Made by a program: the position numbers and the translations under genes
Part shown: in pieces, positions 33,561 to 43,064 of the stretch
How positions within the stretch are numbered: position 1 is the first letter of the stretch
Layout: each line of letters begins with the position of its first letter
Notes under the pieces: model-generated
The model's database searches: none
What the model was told of the DNA's origin: nothing
Seen by the model: only the letters and a program-made list of their open reading frames with translations
Assembly (NCBI RefSeq): GCF_048006345.1
Contig: NZ_CP180351.1
Coordinates: 3,472,001-3,536,000, forward strand
Direction of reading: 5' to 3'
DNA: 64,000 bases
Origin: Marivita sp030148515
GTDB taxonomy: Bacteria; Pseudomonadota; Alphaproteobacteria; Rhodobacterales; Rhodobacteraceae

Positions 33561-36500
33561 TCATTCTGCGGCGATCCCCTCAAGGCGATCTTCCAGAGCG
33601 TCGGCAGCGTCTTGCAACGCGGCCAGAGTTTCGGCGTCGGGGTGCCAATAATTGCGGTCATGTGCTTCGAGCAGGCGGTTCGCCATGCGGCTCGACGCGG
33701 TCGGATTGAGATCGGCGAGACGGGCGCGCATCTCGGCATCAAGAACAAAGGTTTCGCTGAGCCGCTGATAGACCCAAGGCTCCACCTTGCCAGTGGTGGC
33801 GGACCAGCCCATCGTGTTGGTCACCTGCGCCTCGATCTGGCGCACGCCTTCGGCACCATGCTTGAGCATGCCTTCGAACCACTTCGGATTAAGGCTCCGC
33901 GACCGGGTTTCCAGCGCGACCTGGTCCTGCAATGTGCGAACCTTGCCGTTGCCGCGCGTGGTGTCGGAAATGTAGATCGCCGCTTCCTGACCACCGCGCG
34001 CACGTTTCACCGCACGAGAGATGCCACCCAGCGTGTCGAAGTAGTGATCAACGGTTGTGACACCCAGTTCCACGGATTCGAGGTTCTGATAGGCAACATC
34101 GACGGTTTTCAGGGTCTCTTGCAGCAGTGCTTGGTTCGAGATGGCCTTGCCATTCACACCGTAGGCGAAGGACTTGCGTGCCTCGTAAGCATCTGCCAGT
34201 TCGTCTTCGTCACCGAAGGCGCTGCTGTCGACCAGCGCGTTCACGTTCGATCCGTAGGCACCTTCAGCGTTCGAGAAAACCCGAAGCGCGGCCGTTTCGA
34301 GATCGACACCGTTTTCCTGCGCATAAACCCACGCATGTGCGCGGACGTAGTTCAGCTCCAACGGCTCATCCGCCTCAGCCGCTTTCTTCGCGGCCTCAGC
34401 CAGCATGCGCGTCTGCAACGGCAGAAGATCGCGGAAAATACCCGAGAGCGTCATCACAACGTCGATCCGTGGGCGACCCAGCTCTTCCAGCGGGATCAGG
34501 TCGGCACCTGACAAGCGGCCGAAGCTGTCAAAGCGCGGTTTGGCACCGATCAGAGCCAAGGCCTGCGCCAAGGGAGCGCCATCGGATTTGATGTTGTCCG
34601 ACCCCCAAAGCACCAGCGCAACTGTGCGAGGCAGCGACTTGTGTGTCGCCAGCAGAAGCTCTGCCTGCTTTGCACCATCGCGGCAGGCGAATTCGGTCGG
34701 CATGCGGAAGGGATCAAAGGCGTGAATGTTCCGGCCTGTGGGCAGAACATCGGCAGACCGGATCAGATCGCCACCTGGAACCGGCGGCGTGTACCGACCC
34801 GCCATCGCGCGCAGAAGACCGGCAAGCTCGGTTTCTTCCTGCAGCAGCGCATCAACGCGGGCTTTGGTTTCTTCGTCTGCGGTTTCGATCAGCTTGAGGT
34901 ATTCGGCCCGCGCAGCATCGCTGAACGTCTTTCCGACAATATGCAGACCATCGGGGATCAGCGCATCTTCGGTCTCGAGCAGCTTCAGCCACAGCGCATC
35001 GGGGGCGACGCCCTCCATATCAACTGCTGCGGCCTGCTCGGCGATCAATGTCTCCAACTCGGCCCGTTCATGGTCTGCCGGATCAAGCGAGCGCCAGCGT
35101 GTCAGGCTGTCCTTCAGCTCTTGCAGACCTTTGTAGAGACCGGATTGCGCCAGAGGGGGCGTCAAATGCGTGACGGTCACAGCGCCAGACCGACGCTTGG
35201 CCAAGGACGCCTCGGACGGATTGTTGGATGCGTAGAGATAAACATTTGGCATCTCGCCGATCAGCCGATCCGGCCAATCACGCGCGCCCAGCCCGGCTTG
35301 TTTGCCCGGCATGAATTCCAGCGCGCCATGCATTCCGAAATGCAGCACCACATCGGCGCAGAACGTGTTGCGCATCCAAAGGTAGAAGGTGACGAAGGCA
35401 TGGGTCGGTGCGAAACCACGTTCAAACAACAGGCGCATCGGATCGCCTTCGTAGCCGAAGGTTGGCTGCACACCGACAAAGACCTTGCCGAACTGCGCGC
35501 CCAGAACGAACACGCCGCGTCCGTCTGACTGGATCTTGCCGGGGGCCGGACCCCAGACCGCTTCGATGGCCTTGAGCGGGGGCGTGTTGCGCACAATGTC
35601 ATCGGCGCTCACATGAGCGGCGACATTTGCCTCCTGGCCGTATTGCTTGGAATTACCCTCAAGAACAGCGGCACGCAGCGCGGCAACGGTTTCAGGCGGA
35701 TCAAGGTCGTAGCCATCGGCCTTCATCGCATGCAGCGTGTTGAACAGGGACTCGAACACGTTGAGGTAAGCCGCAGTCCCAACCGCGCCGGCATTGGGCG
35801 GAAAACCAAAAAGCACGATGCCAACATTCTTGTCAGCGTTCGCCTTCCTGCGCAGCGTTGCCTGACGCAGGGTTTTCTCGGCCAGGCTGTCAATCCGCTC
35901 GCGGCACGGGGCCATGGCCTTGCTTGCAGTATCACTCGGGCACCGGTAGTGGCATCCGTTGCAGCCTTCGGGTCCGTGACGACCACCAAACACGGTCGGG
36001 CAGGTTGCTCCATCAAGCTCGGGCAGAGCGATGAGCATCGTTGTCTCGATCGGCCCCAGACCCTGCTCACCATTCGCCCACTGTCCCAAAGTCTGGAATT
36101 CGAGCGGATGCGCGGCGATGTAGGGAATGTCGAGGTCCTTGAGAACCTCAACCGCAGCACTGCTGTCATTGTAGGCAGGGCCGCCCACAAGGCTGAAACC
36201 CGTCAGGGACACCATGGCGTCGATGGTGGTACGGTCATTGGAACGGAAGAATTCGGCAATCGCAGGCCGGCCGTCCAGACCACCGGCAAAGGCCGGAACC
36301 ACGGCCATGCCTTTGGCTTCAAATGCCCGAATGACCGCATCGTAATGCGCGGTGTCATTCGCAAGCACGTAGGACCGCATCATCAGCAGACCAACGGTTG
36401 CCTTGACCTCTGCCGGACGGGGCAGATCGGCCAAGTTCGTCGTGATTCGTTGTGGCAAATCGGGGTGATACAGAGCCACATCCGGGTATTCGATCGGCGC

Positions 36501-37130
36501 TTCTGCCGCTGCGCCCAGCCATTCGGCGCGACCTTTGGCGTATTTGCCCAAGAGGTAACGCACCATCGCTTCGATGTTGTCGTCAGACCCGCCCAGCCAA
36601 TATTGCATGACAAGGAACCACGACCGCAGATCCTGTGCCTTGCCGGGGATCAGCTTGAGCATCTTGGGCAGGCGGCGCAATTGCTGCATCCGCTTTTCGC
36701 CCTTCTCGACCTCTGACTCCGTCGACTTGGGTTTGAGGGACTTGAGGATCTTCATCAGACCGGATGCGGGTTTGCTCATGTCGAGCTTGCCCAGCTTGGT
36801 CAGCTTGATGATCTCGGCATCGGCAATGACGCCAACCATGCCGTCAACCTTGTCCCGAACAGCACGCAGGTCATCAAGGATTGGCTTGATGTGCTCTTCG
36901 AGGAACAGCAGGTTCGCCACAACCATATCAGCGTTAGCAATCGCTGCCTTGGTTTCAGTCAAAGCTTCGGGCGTTTCCGCCCATTCGGCCGCTGCGTGGA
37001 CCGACACGTTGAGACCGGGAAAGTCCCGCGCCAGGTTGACCGATGCCCGCGCCACCGGACCCGCCGAGTGGCTGTCCAGCGTGATGATGGCGATGTTATA
37101 CGCCCGGGCGTCGGAGAAACTATCGCGCAT
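33561..37130 (-). CDS. bchH: Magnesium chelatase subunit H (BchH)
   Basis: 1189 residues from the ATG at 37130. It binds protoporphyrin IX and inserts Mg2+ with BchI and BchD, which are not in this window. CobN/BchH signatures include FGMHGALEFMPGKQAGLG (about 600), CHYRCPSDT and, near the C-terminus, TRGNGKVRTLQDQVALETRSR. It starts 11 bp inside the bchB 3' end, so translation is coupled. The longer reading (37178) would extend further into bchB and is unlikely. Confidence 0.97.
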   Translation of the reverse strand: MRDSFSDARAYNIAIITLDSHSAGPVARASVNLARDFPGLNVSVHAAAEWAETPEALTETKAAIANADMVVANLLFLEEHIKPILDDLRAVRDKVDGMVGVIADAEIIKLTKLGKLDMSKPASGLMKILKSLKPKSTESEVEKGEKRMQQLRRLPKMLKLIPGKAQDLRSWFLVMQYWLGGSDDNIEAMVRYLLGKYAKGRAEWLGAAAEAPIEYPDVALYHPDLPQRITTNLADLPRPAEVKATVGLLMMRSYVLANDTAHYDAVIRAFEAKGMAVVPAFAGGLDGRPAIAEFFRSNDRTTIDAMVSLTGFSLVGGPAYNDSSAAVEVLKDLDIPYIAAHPLEFQTLGQWANGEQGLGPIETTMLIALPELDGATCPTVFGGRHGPEGCNGCHYRCPSDTASKAMAPCRERIDSLAEKTLRQATLRRKANADKNVGIVLFGFPPNAGAVGTAAYLNVFESLFNTLHAMKADGYDLDPPETVAALRAAVLEGNSKQYGQEANVAAHVSADDIVRNTPPLKAIEAVWGPAPGKIQSDGRGVFVLGAQFGKVFVGVQPTFGYEGDPMRLLFERGFAPTHAFVTFYLWMRNTFCADVVLHFGMHGALEFMPGKQAGLGARDWPDRLIGEMPNVYLYASNNPSEASLAKRRSGAVTVTHLTPPLAQSGLYKGLQELKDSLTRWRSLDPADHERAELETLIAEQAAAVDMEGVAPDALWLKLLETEDALIPDGLHIVGKTFSDAARAEYLKLIETADEETKARVDALLQEETELAGLLRAMAGRYTPPVPGGDLIRSADVLPTGRNIHAFDPFRMPTEFACRDGAKQAELLLATHKSLPRTVALVLWGSDNIKSDGAPLAQALALIGAKPRFDSFGRLSGADLIPLEELGRPRIDVVMTLSGIFRDLLPLQTRMLAEAAKKAAEADEPLELNYVRAHAWVYAQENGVDLETAALRVFSNAEGAYGSNVNALVDSSAFGDEDELADAYEARKSFAYGVNGKAISNQALLQETLKTVDVAYQNLESVELGVTTVDHYFDTLGGISRAVKRARGGQEAAIYISDTTRGNGKVRTLQDQVALETRSRSLNPKWFEGMLKHGAEGVRQIEAQVTNTMGWSATTGKVEPWVYQRLSETFVLDAEMRARLADLNPTASSRMANRLLEAHDRNYWHPDAETLAALQDAADALEDRLEGIAAE

Positions 37131-38676
37131 AATGGGCCTTCGCCTCGTATAGCGTGTCGACACTGATTTCCTGAACACCGCGCTCGGACGCGAAGGTCTC
37201 GGTGTTGCGCTTGGCTTTGCCCCGCACGAAGAACGGGATTTTCTTCAGTTCTTTTTCGGCGGCGGGAAGCCAGACGATCTCGACCGGGCCGGTGTGCGTC
37301 GGTGCGGATTGTGTCGCAACAGTTTCTGGTTCGACTGCTTCGCTGATCCCCGTCTCACGCAGTTTGGCTTTGTGACCGTGATGGCTGGCACCTGCGTCAT
37401 CGTGAAATTCGAAATCCTCGCGGAACATGGTCAGAAGGTGCTCTTCCAGCCCCATGACCAGCGGATGCACCCACGTATCGAAGATCACGTTCGCGCCTTC
37501 GATCCCCATCTGCGGGCTGTAGCGCGCCGGGAAATCCTGAACATGGACCGGGGCGGAAATGACAGCACAGGGAATGCCCAGACGCTTGCCGATATGCCGC
37601 TCCATCTGGGTGCCGAGGATCAACTCGGGCGCAAGTTCTTCGATCCGACGTTCGACTTCGAGGTAATCATCCGTGATCAGCGCCTCGAGACCAAACTCTT
37701 TCGCGACGCCACGCAGCATCCGGGCCTGTTCACGGTTGTAACAGCCCATGCCCACCACCTCGAATCCCATCTCGTCGCGGGCGATGCGGGCGCAGGCGGC
37801 GACATGTGTTCCGTCGCCAAAGAGGAACACGCGCTTGCCAGTCAGATAGGTGCTGTCAACGCTGGCCGAATACCACGGCATCCGCAGACGGCTTTCGTCG
37901 AGAATGACATTGCGTCCGGTGATCGACGCGATTTCCGAAACGAAGGCGCGCGTGGCACCAACGCCAATCGGCACGACCTTGGTGTAAGGAAGATCCAGCT
38001 CCCGCTCCATCCAGCGCGCGGCTGTCTCGGCGGTTTCGGGATACATCAGAACGTTGAAATGCGCGGCACCCAGATTGGCGATATCCGAAGGACGTGCATC
38101 AAAAGGCGCAACGACATTCACGCCAATGCCCATGTCGGACAACAGCGCCGTCACTTCGGTGATGTCATCACGGTGGCGGAAGCCCAGCGCGGTCGGGCCA
38201 ATCAGGTTCGCAGTGATCCGCGCTGTCTTTTGGACCGGCTTGGCCAAGTGGCGCACGATCTGAAAGAACGTCTCGTCCGCGCCAAAGTTTTCCTTGCGCT
38301 GATAGCTGGGTAGTTCTAGCGGAATGGCCGGGATCGGCAGGCCGAGTGTCTCGGCAAGACCGCCGGGATCGTCCTGGATCAGTTCGGCGGTACAGGATGC
38401 GCCGACGATCATCGCCTCGGGCTTGAACCGCTCATAAGCGGCCATCGCGGCGTCCTTGAACAGGTATGCCGTATCCGCTCCCAGATCGCGGGCCTGAAAG
38501 GTCGTGTATGTGACCGGTGGGCGATGGTTACGCCGTTCGATCATGGTAAACAGCAGATCCGCATAGGTGTCGCCTTGCGGGGCGTGCAGAACGTAATGCA
38601 TGCCCTTCATGGCGGTAGCGACACGCATCGCACCCACATGCGGCGGCCCCTCGTATGTCCAGACGGTCAGCTTCAT
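37120..38676 (-). CDS. bchB: Dark-operative protochlorophyllide reductase subunit B (BchB)
   Basis: 518 residues, the catalytic NifK-like partner of BchN. It opens with KLTVWTYEGPPHVGAMRVA and shows VGASCTAELIQDDPGGLAETL (cluster Cys). The conserved core ends at about 435. The last 50 residues form the separate PCP-reductase-like tail (WLPAAEKELKKIPFFVRGKAKRN). It overlaps bchN by 4 bp and bchH by 11 bp. The nitrogenase-like complex reduces ring D of protochlorophyllide without light. Confidence 0.97.
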   Translation of the reverse strand: MKLTVWTYEGPPHVGAMRVATAMKGMHYVLHAPQGDTYADLLFTMIERRNHRPPVTYTTFQARDLGADTAYLFKDAAMAAYERFKPEAMIVGASCTAELIQDDPGGLAETLGLPIPAIPLELPSYQRKENFGADETFFQIVRHLAKPVQKTARITANLIGPTALGFRHRDDITEVTALLSDMGIGVNVVAPFDARPSDIANLGAAHFNVLMYPETAETAARWMERELDLPYTKVVPIGVGATRAFVSEIASITGRNVILDESRLRMPWYSASVDSTYLTGKRVFLFGDGTHVAACARIARDEMGFEVVGMGCYNREQARMLRGVAKEFGLEALITDDYLEVERRIEELAPELILGTQMERHIGKRLGIPCAVISAPVHVQDFPARYSPQMGIEGANVIFDTWVHPLVMGLEEHLLTMFREDFEFHDDAGASHHGHKAKLRETGISEAVEPETVATQSAPTHTGPVEIVWLPAAEKELKKIPFFVRGKAKRNTETFASERGVQEISVDTLYEAKAHYAR

Positions 38677-39959
38677 TCCGCCGCCTCCATCTTCAGAAGA
38701 CTGCGGCGGCGCACAGGGCGCGAGAAAAGACCGGCAAGGTCACCCGCCTGTTCGTAGAAATGCACTGGCGTGAACACCAGTTCGATGGCCCACTTGGTGG
38801 TGAGACCCTCTGCCTCGAGCGGATTGGCAAGGCCGAGGCCGCAAACGGTCAGATCAGGCCGCGCAGCACGGCACCGATCAAGCTGTTTGTCGACGTCCTG
38901 GCCTTCGGCGATGATCGGACCTTCGGACAACAGTTCGAGGTCCGGTGTCATGACCGAACGGTGGATAAAGGGCGCACCCACTTCCACTGCTTCCATTCCA
39001 CATTCACGGGTCAGGAACCGGGCCAGCGGGATTTCCAGCTGACTGTCTGGGAAGAAGAACACCGACTTGCCTCGGAGCGCTTCAGACGCCTGCGCGACGG
39101 CCTTTGTCGCCCGGGCACGCGGTGCGTCGGTGACTTCGGCAAACTTGGCATCCGACACGCCAAACTGATCGGCAATCGCCCGCAGCCATTGGGTTGTCCC
39201 TTCTTCACCAAAGGGGAAGGGCGCGGCGATATGATTTGCGCCACGGCGCTGTAACGCTTCGTGGGTTTCGGTAAGGAAAGGCTGCGTCAGCGCGTAAAGC
39301 GTATTGGGACCGATGCCATATTCATCATTCACCCGCGAGGCGGGAAGAATGCGGATCGGACCGATCCCCATCGCTTCGAGGAGGCCAACCGCCTGCTCTT
39401 CGACAACGTCGGGAAGTGCGCCGACCAGCAGTAGTTCGCGCGCATCTGTCTGCGGCAGAACCGGAACCATCGCAGCAAGACAGGCGTCTTCGCCTTGGGT
39501 AAACGTCGTTTCAATGCCGGACCCGGAATAGCTCAGCACGCGGACATTGGGCGCAAATTGTGCACTCATGCGTTCTGCCGCTTTGGCAAGATCAAGCTTG
39601 ATCACTTCGGACGGGCAGGACCCGACGAGGAACAACTGCTTGATGTCCGGGCGACGCTCGAGCAACTCACTGACGACACGGTCAAGTTCCTGCTGTGCGT
39701 CTGCCATCCCAGCAAGATCGGTCTCTTCAAGGATGGCCGTTGCAAAGCGGGGTTCGGCAAAAATCATGACGCCCGCCGCAGATTGCAGCAGATGGGCACA
39801 GGTGCGGCTGCCCACGACAAGGAAGAACGCGTCCTGCATCTTGCGGTGCAGCCAGATGATCCCGGTCAGACCGCAAAAGACCTCGTGCTGGCCGCGTTCC
39901 TTGAGAACAGGCGTACTGGAGCAACCACGTGAAGGTGGGGGAGTGAACCGTTCGGTCAT
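38673..39959 (-). CDS. bchN: Dark-operative protochlorophyllide reductase subunit N (BchN)
   Basis: 428 residues, the NifD-like subunit sharing a [4Fe-4S] cluster with BchB. Ligand cysteines are seen in REVFCGLTGIIWLHRK-like QHEVFCGLTG, GSRTCAHLLQ and VGSCPSEVIKLDL. Length is normal. Start and stop both overlap neighbours by 4 bp (bchF and bchB), fitting equal synthesis of the subunits. Confidence 0.97.
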   Translation of the reverse strand: MTERFTPPPSRGCSSTPVLKERGQHEVFCGLTGIIWLHRKMQDAFFLVVGSRTCAHLLQSAAGVMIFAEPRFATAILEETDLAGMADAQQELDRVVSELLERRPDIKQLFLVGSCPSEVIKLDLAKAAERMSAQFAPNVRVLSYSGSGIETTFTQGEDACLAAMVPVLPQTDARELLLVGALPDVVEEQAVGLLEAMGIGPIRILPASRVNDEYGIGPNTLYALTQPFLTETHEALQRRGANHIAAPFPFGEEGTTQWLRAIADQFGVSDAKFAEVTDAPRARATKAVAQASEALRGKSVFFFPDSQLEIPLARFLTRECGMEAVEVGAPFIHRSVMTPDLELLSEGPIIAEGQDVDKQLDRCRAARPDLTVCGLGLANPLEAEGLTTKWAIELVFTPVHFYEQAGDLAGLFSRPVRRRSLLKMEAAE

Positions 39960-40465
39960 GCCGTGGCCTCATCTGCAATGGGTGAAGCGCTGGCCTGAAG
40001 ACGTGCGACACGCAGCTTCCAAAGGAATTGCCCGGCGTTGATGACGTATGCAGCATAAGCCGCAAGGGCGAGCCACATCTCTTCGGTCGGGCTCAGCGCG
40101 CTGGTCCAGAGCGCCCAGACATAGGCGAGGTGCAGTGCGATCACGAGGAAAGAGAACACATCCTCCCAGAAGAACGCGGGCGCAAACAGGTATTGGCCAA
40201 AGACCACCTTCTCCCAAATCGCGCCGGTGACCATGATGGTGAGCAGGAAAACGGTTTTGATCAGAATGGAAATTGTCGCGGCGTCATAGCCGGCTCCCGT
40301 GACCAGATAGCGGACGACCAGAGCCAAAGACACAAGGAAAACAAGGAATTGGATAGGCGCAAGGACGCCTTGGATGATGGTCCAAATGCTGTTGTCACGA
40401 CGTGCGCGCTGTTCCTCTGTATAGAGGAAGACTGGTTTTCCAGCGGCGCGATGCGATCCTGCCAT
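39956..40465 (-). CDS. bchF: 3-vinyl bacteriochlorophyllide hydratase (BchF)
   Basis: 169 residues from the ATG at 40465. It hydrates the C3-vinyl group on the way to bacteriochlorophyllide a. It has four predicted membrane helices and the family motifs LYTEEQRARRDNSIWT, GAIWEKVVFGQYLFAPAFFWEDVFS and AAYVINAGQFLWKLR (partial quotes). A TTG-started extension (40522) would read through the promoter and PpsR box and is rejected. It is the first gene of the long bchFNBHLM-lhaA-puhABC-acsF-hemA run. Confidence 0.95.
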   Translation of the reverse strand: MAGSHRAAGKPVFLYTEEQRARRDNSIWTIIQGVLAPIQFLVFLVSLALVVRYLVTGAGYDAATISILIKTVFLLTIMVTGAIWEKVVFGQYLFAPAFFWEDVFSFLVIALHLAYVWALWTSALSPTEEMWLALAAYAAYVINAGQFLWKLRVARLQASASPIADEATA

Positions 40466-40499
40466 GTCTACGATTCCGTTCTTGCTCCCTAAAAAGTAT

Positions 40500-40522
40500 C
40501 TACTCGTGGCGGCAAGTGTCAA
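40500..40522 (-). promoter_or_regulatory. Predicted sigma-70-type promoter of bchF, -35 inside a PpsR box
   Basis: On the minus strand TTGACA (40522-40517) is followed after 16-17 bp by GATACT/ATACTT (near 40500-40494). The -35 hexamer is the end of the PpsR box at 40517-40534, so bound PpsR would block RNA polymerase. The leader to bchF is about 25-30 nt. Prediction only; no start-site data. Confidence 0.5.
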
Positions 40523-40534
40523 CTAAAACTTACA
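40517..40534. promoter_or_regulatory. PpsR/CrtJ binding site upstream of bchF
   Basis: TGTCAACTAAAACTTACA fits the palindrome TGT-N12-ACA exactly. It lies 52 bp upstream of bchF and overlaps its predicted -35. Together with two further boxes in the same intergenic region it could repress both bchF and ppaA when oxygen is high. Confidence 0.8.
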
Positions 40535-40661
40535 CCTTGAGGGGGCTGCCCTACATAGTTGTCAATCTGCCTACCGATTCTTGAAAACGTGGCTTAATTC
40601 CCGATTTTTCAGTGGTTTTCTTCGCTATACCTTGTTGAAAGGAAAGCCGAATGGGATTTAG

Positions 40662-40679
40662 TGTCAATTATCTTTGACA
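40662..40679. promoter_or_regulatory. PpsR/CrtJ binding site, distal to ppaA
   Basis: TGTCAATTATCTTTGACA is a perfect TGTC-N10-GACA match. Its TTGACA end (40674-40679) can serve as -35 of a rightward promoter for ppaA. It lies 128 bp from the bchF box, a distance that would suit looping between tetramers; that is inference. Confidence 0.8.
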
Positions 40680-40707
40680 TTTATGGGTAAGAATCAGAAA
40701 CTAGAGA

Positions 40708-40725
40708 TGTCTGATATGCCTGACA
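40708..40725. promoter_or_regulatory. PpsR/CrtJ binding site, proximal to ppaA
   Basis: TGTCTGATATGCCTGACA is again a perfect TGTC-N10-GACA match, 35 bp before the ppaA ATG, and so around the expected transcription start. With the box at 40662 it would let PpsR repress its own antirepressor and itself (autoregulation). Confidence 0.78.
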
Positions 40726-40759
40726 TGTGTCATGCATTGTCGGCTACGAGGGTGTGACA

Positions 40760-41545
40760 ATGGCAAACGACCATACCGACGATCGTACGTCGGCAGAGGA
40801 AAGTCGGCTGGACATCTCTGCTTTGGCGTCCACCGTGCTGTCTGTCCTGAGCGACAAGGGTGAGGAAGGGGCGCAGACGATTCGAAGCAGCGTCATCCAG
40901 AAACTCGTGGAAGTCTCCCTGCAGCCCGGTGCGTTCAACGCCGAAGGGCTGCTTGAGGATCTGAAGGATCGGCGCATCAGCGCGGACCAGATCGTCGACA
41001 TCTATATCCCGCAAGCCGCCCGAGAATTGGGTCGTATGTGGTCTGAGGACATCATCGGCTTCGCGAAAGTGACGATTGCGACCGCGCGTCTTCAGGGATT
41101 GCTGACGATGCTCGCGCCTCCCTGGGCCGCTAAGCCGTCAGAAATGGCAAATGGCGTGAATGTGCTGATGTTGCTTCAGGGCAATGACAGCCACACCCTT
41201 GGTCCGCATGTGGCCACGGCACAGATGCGCCGTGCCGGTGCATCCGTTCGGATTCTGTTCGGCGCGCGCGATGACACGATCATCAAGGCACTGTCGGATG
41301 AAAGCTACGATATGGTCCTGTTTTCAGGATCACGTCCCGACGCGCTTGCATCAATCGCAAAGTTGGTTAAACGCATTCGAACCGGTGTCTTGGCGCCCCC
41401 GCCGCTGGTTCTGGGAGGGATTGTTCTGAACCTCGCGGACGGTGTCAAAGAAAAGACTGATGTCGATCTGGTGACAAACGATGTGAAGGTTGCACTGAAG
41501 CTGTGCGAAAAGAACAAATCCAGAAACAGGTCTTTGACGCGGTAA
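40760..41545 (+). CDS. ppaA: Cobalamin-binding antirepressor PpaA/AerR
   Basis: 261 residues from the ATG at 40760 (preceded by GAGGGTGTG). It has an N-terminal helical region, a B12-binding-associated helical part (about 70-135) and a Rossmann-like cobalamin domain with NDSHTLGPHVATAQMRRAG. His145 in this motif is the likely axial cobalt ligand, as in AerR. The ending KEKTDVDLVTNDVKVAL is typical. AerR/PpaA modulates CrtJ/PpsR in response to light via B12. Its stop overlaps the ppsR ATG (TAATG). Confidence 0.94.
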   Translation: MANDHTDDRTSAEESRLDISALASTVLSVLSDKGEEGAQTIRSSVIQKLVEVSLQPGAFNAEGLLEDLKDRRISADQIVDIYIPQAARELGRMWSEDIIGFAKVTIATARLQGLLTMLAPPWAAKPSEMANGVNVLMLLQGNDSHTLGPHVATAQMRRAGASVRILFGARDDTIIKALSDESYDMVLFSGSRPDALASIAKLVKRIRTGVLAPPPLVLGGIVLNLADGVKEKTDVDLVTNDVKVALKLCEKNKSRNRSLTR

Positions 41546-42972
41546 TGAATACGAGTGGGTCCAGTTTCTGGAGCAGCGGCTCCGTACCACTTATCGACGC
41601 AGAAGTTCTGTCGAGTATCATTACTGTTGCGTCCGACATTGCTCTCGTGGTGTCGCGCGGCGGAAAGGTACTGTCTGTCCTGATCAACCCGAACGAAACC
41701 TCCTTCGGCAAGTTGAGCCATTGGGAGGGTCGTCCTCTCATGGATTTCCTGACCCGCGAAAGCCGTCCCAAGATCGAAGCGGTCATGGAATTGATGGAAA
41801 AGGGCGAAACGCCGTCCCGGTCCGTCGAATTGAACCACACAGACAATTCGGTTTGGGAATTTCCTGTTCGGTACAGTTTTCACCCGTTCGGCTCGGACGG
41901 GTCTTTCCTCATGCTGGGTCGTGACCTGCGTCCGATCGCGGAAACGCAGCAGCAGCTGGTTCAGGCGCAAATGTCGCTTGAACAGGGCTACGAGGCGCGG
42001 CGCGAATTCGACGCGCGCTATCGTCTGCTGTTGCGCACCGTGCGGGACAACATCGTTTTCGTCTCGGTCAACGACGGCAAGATCAAGGATCTGAACGACC
42101 CGGCCGCGACGCTTCTGCAATCCAGCCGTGACGATCTGATCGGCACGACCTTTGCGCAGGAATTCCGCGACAAGCGCCCCGAAGAATTCACCGAAGCATT
42201 GATCAACGCCTCGATCTCGGAAAGCAATGCAAGCCTCGAAGTGCAGTCACGCCGCGGCCGCCAGCGCGTGATGATCACGCCGCAAGTGTTCCGTGCTGCG
42301 GGCGAACGCATTCTGATCTGCCGCCTGACCACCGCAGATGAAACCACCGCGCGGTTCGACAATCTGTCCAACAACCTTGCCGCGGTGTTCGAAAAAGGGT
42401 CGGACGCGTTTGTGTTCACTTCCGCAAACGGAACCATCGAAGCGTGCAATGACGCCTTCCTCGATCTTGTCGATGCCGCACATGCCGTCGATGTGAGGGG
42501 CCGCAGTTTTGCCGACTTCCTGGGGCGTGGTCAGATTGACATGAGTGTGCTGGTCGAAAATGCCCGCCGCACCGGCCAGATGCGGATGTATTCCACCAAA
42601 CTGCTCAACGATTTTGGCGCAAAGACCCCTGTCGAGATGTCCGTCACGTTCTTTGAGGATCGGAGTGAACCGACACTGGGTTTTGTCATTCGTGACATCA
42701 GCCGTGTGGATGCGATGCGCAAAGCGCCGCTACAGACAAGCGAAGAATCCAGCCGCAACGTGATGGAACTTGTCGGTTCGGCCACGCTCAAGGAAATCGT
42801 TTCCGAAACCACCGATGTGGTTGAAAAGATGTGCATCGAAACGGCTGTCAGCCTGACACGCAACAACCGCGTAGCCGCTGCCGAGATGCTGGGTCTGTCC
42901 CGACAAAGCCTCTACGTGAAGCTTCGGAAATACGGGCTCCTCAACAAAGATGGCGATGGCGACAGCGAATAA
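41545..42972 (+). CDS. ppsR: Transcriptional repressor PpsR/CrtJ
   Basis: 475 residues. An N-terminal domain and two or three PAS domains (about 20-400) lead to a Fis-type helix-turn-helix at the C-terminus (AAAEMLGLSRQSLYVKLRKYGL). Two cysteines known to matter for redox sensing in this family are at the expected places: Cys259 (LICRLTT) in PAS2 and Cys430 (KMCIETA) just before the HTH. It represses bch, crt and puc genes under oxygen. ATG 41545 is preferred over a start at 41503 inside ppaA. Nine matching boxes are found in this window. Confidence 0.96.
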   Translation: MNTSGSSFWSSGSVPLIDAEVLSSIITVASDIALVVSRGGKVLSVLINPNETSFGKLSHWEGRPLMDFLTRESRPKIEAVMELMEKGETPSRSVELNHTDNSVWEFPVRYSFHPFGSDGSFLMLGRDLRPIAETQQQLVQAQMSLEQGYEARREFDARYRLLLRTVRDNIVFVSVNDGKIKDLNDPAATLLQSSRDDLIGTTFAQEFRDKRPEEFTEALINASISESNASLEVQSRRGRQRVMITPQVFRAAGERILICRLTTADETTARFDNLSNNLAAVFEKGSDAFVFTSANGTIEACNDAFLDLVDAAHAVDVRGRSFADFLGRGQIDMSVLVENARRTGQMRMYSTKLLNDFGAKTPVEMSVTFFEDRSEPTLGFVIRDISRVDAMRKAPLQTSEESSRNVMELVGSATLKEIVSETTDVVEKMCIETAVSLTRNNRVAAAEMLGLSRQSLYVKLRKYGLLNKDGDGDSE

Positions 42973-43029
42973 CCCGCTCTGAGTGTCAATTCGTCCCGTT
43001 CAAATCCTGATTTCACCTCTCTGTTTCAC

Positions 43030-43043
43030 TTGATGTGAATCGA
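43030..43043. promoter_or_regulatory. FnrL-like box upstream of bchG
   Basis: TTGATGTGAATCGA matches the FNR/FnrL consensus TTGAT-N4-ATCAA at nine of ten positions. It lies 2 bp before the first PpsR box and 22 bp before the bchG ATG. It would add anaerobic or low-oxygen control. The same bases are part of the inverted repeat TTCAC-N5-GTGAA, so another dimeric regulator is possible. Confidence 0.5.
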
Positions 43044-43045
43044 TT

Positions 43046-43063
43046 TGTCGTGTCTAGTTGACA
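43046..43063. promoter_or_regulatory. PpsR/CrtJ binding site 1 at bchG
   Basis: TGTCGTGTCTAGTTGACA is a perfect TGTC-N10-GACA match ending 1 bp before the annotated bchG ATG. Its terminal TTGACA could act as a -35 element. Confidence 0.75.
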
Positions 43064-43064
43064 C

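Noticed and set aside
40466..40522. Longer BchF from a TTG at 40522
   Set aside because: It would translate through the predicted promoter and part of a PpsR box; ATG 40465 fits family length.
42961..43030. Terminator after ppsR
   Set aside because: No stem with a T-tract was found, only A/T-rich sequence; read-through into bchG is possible.
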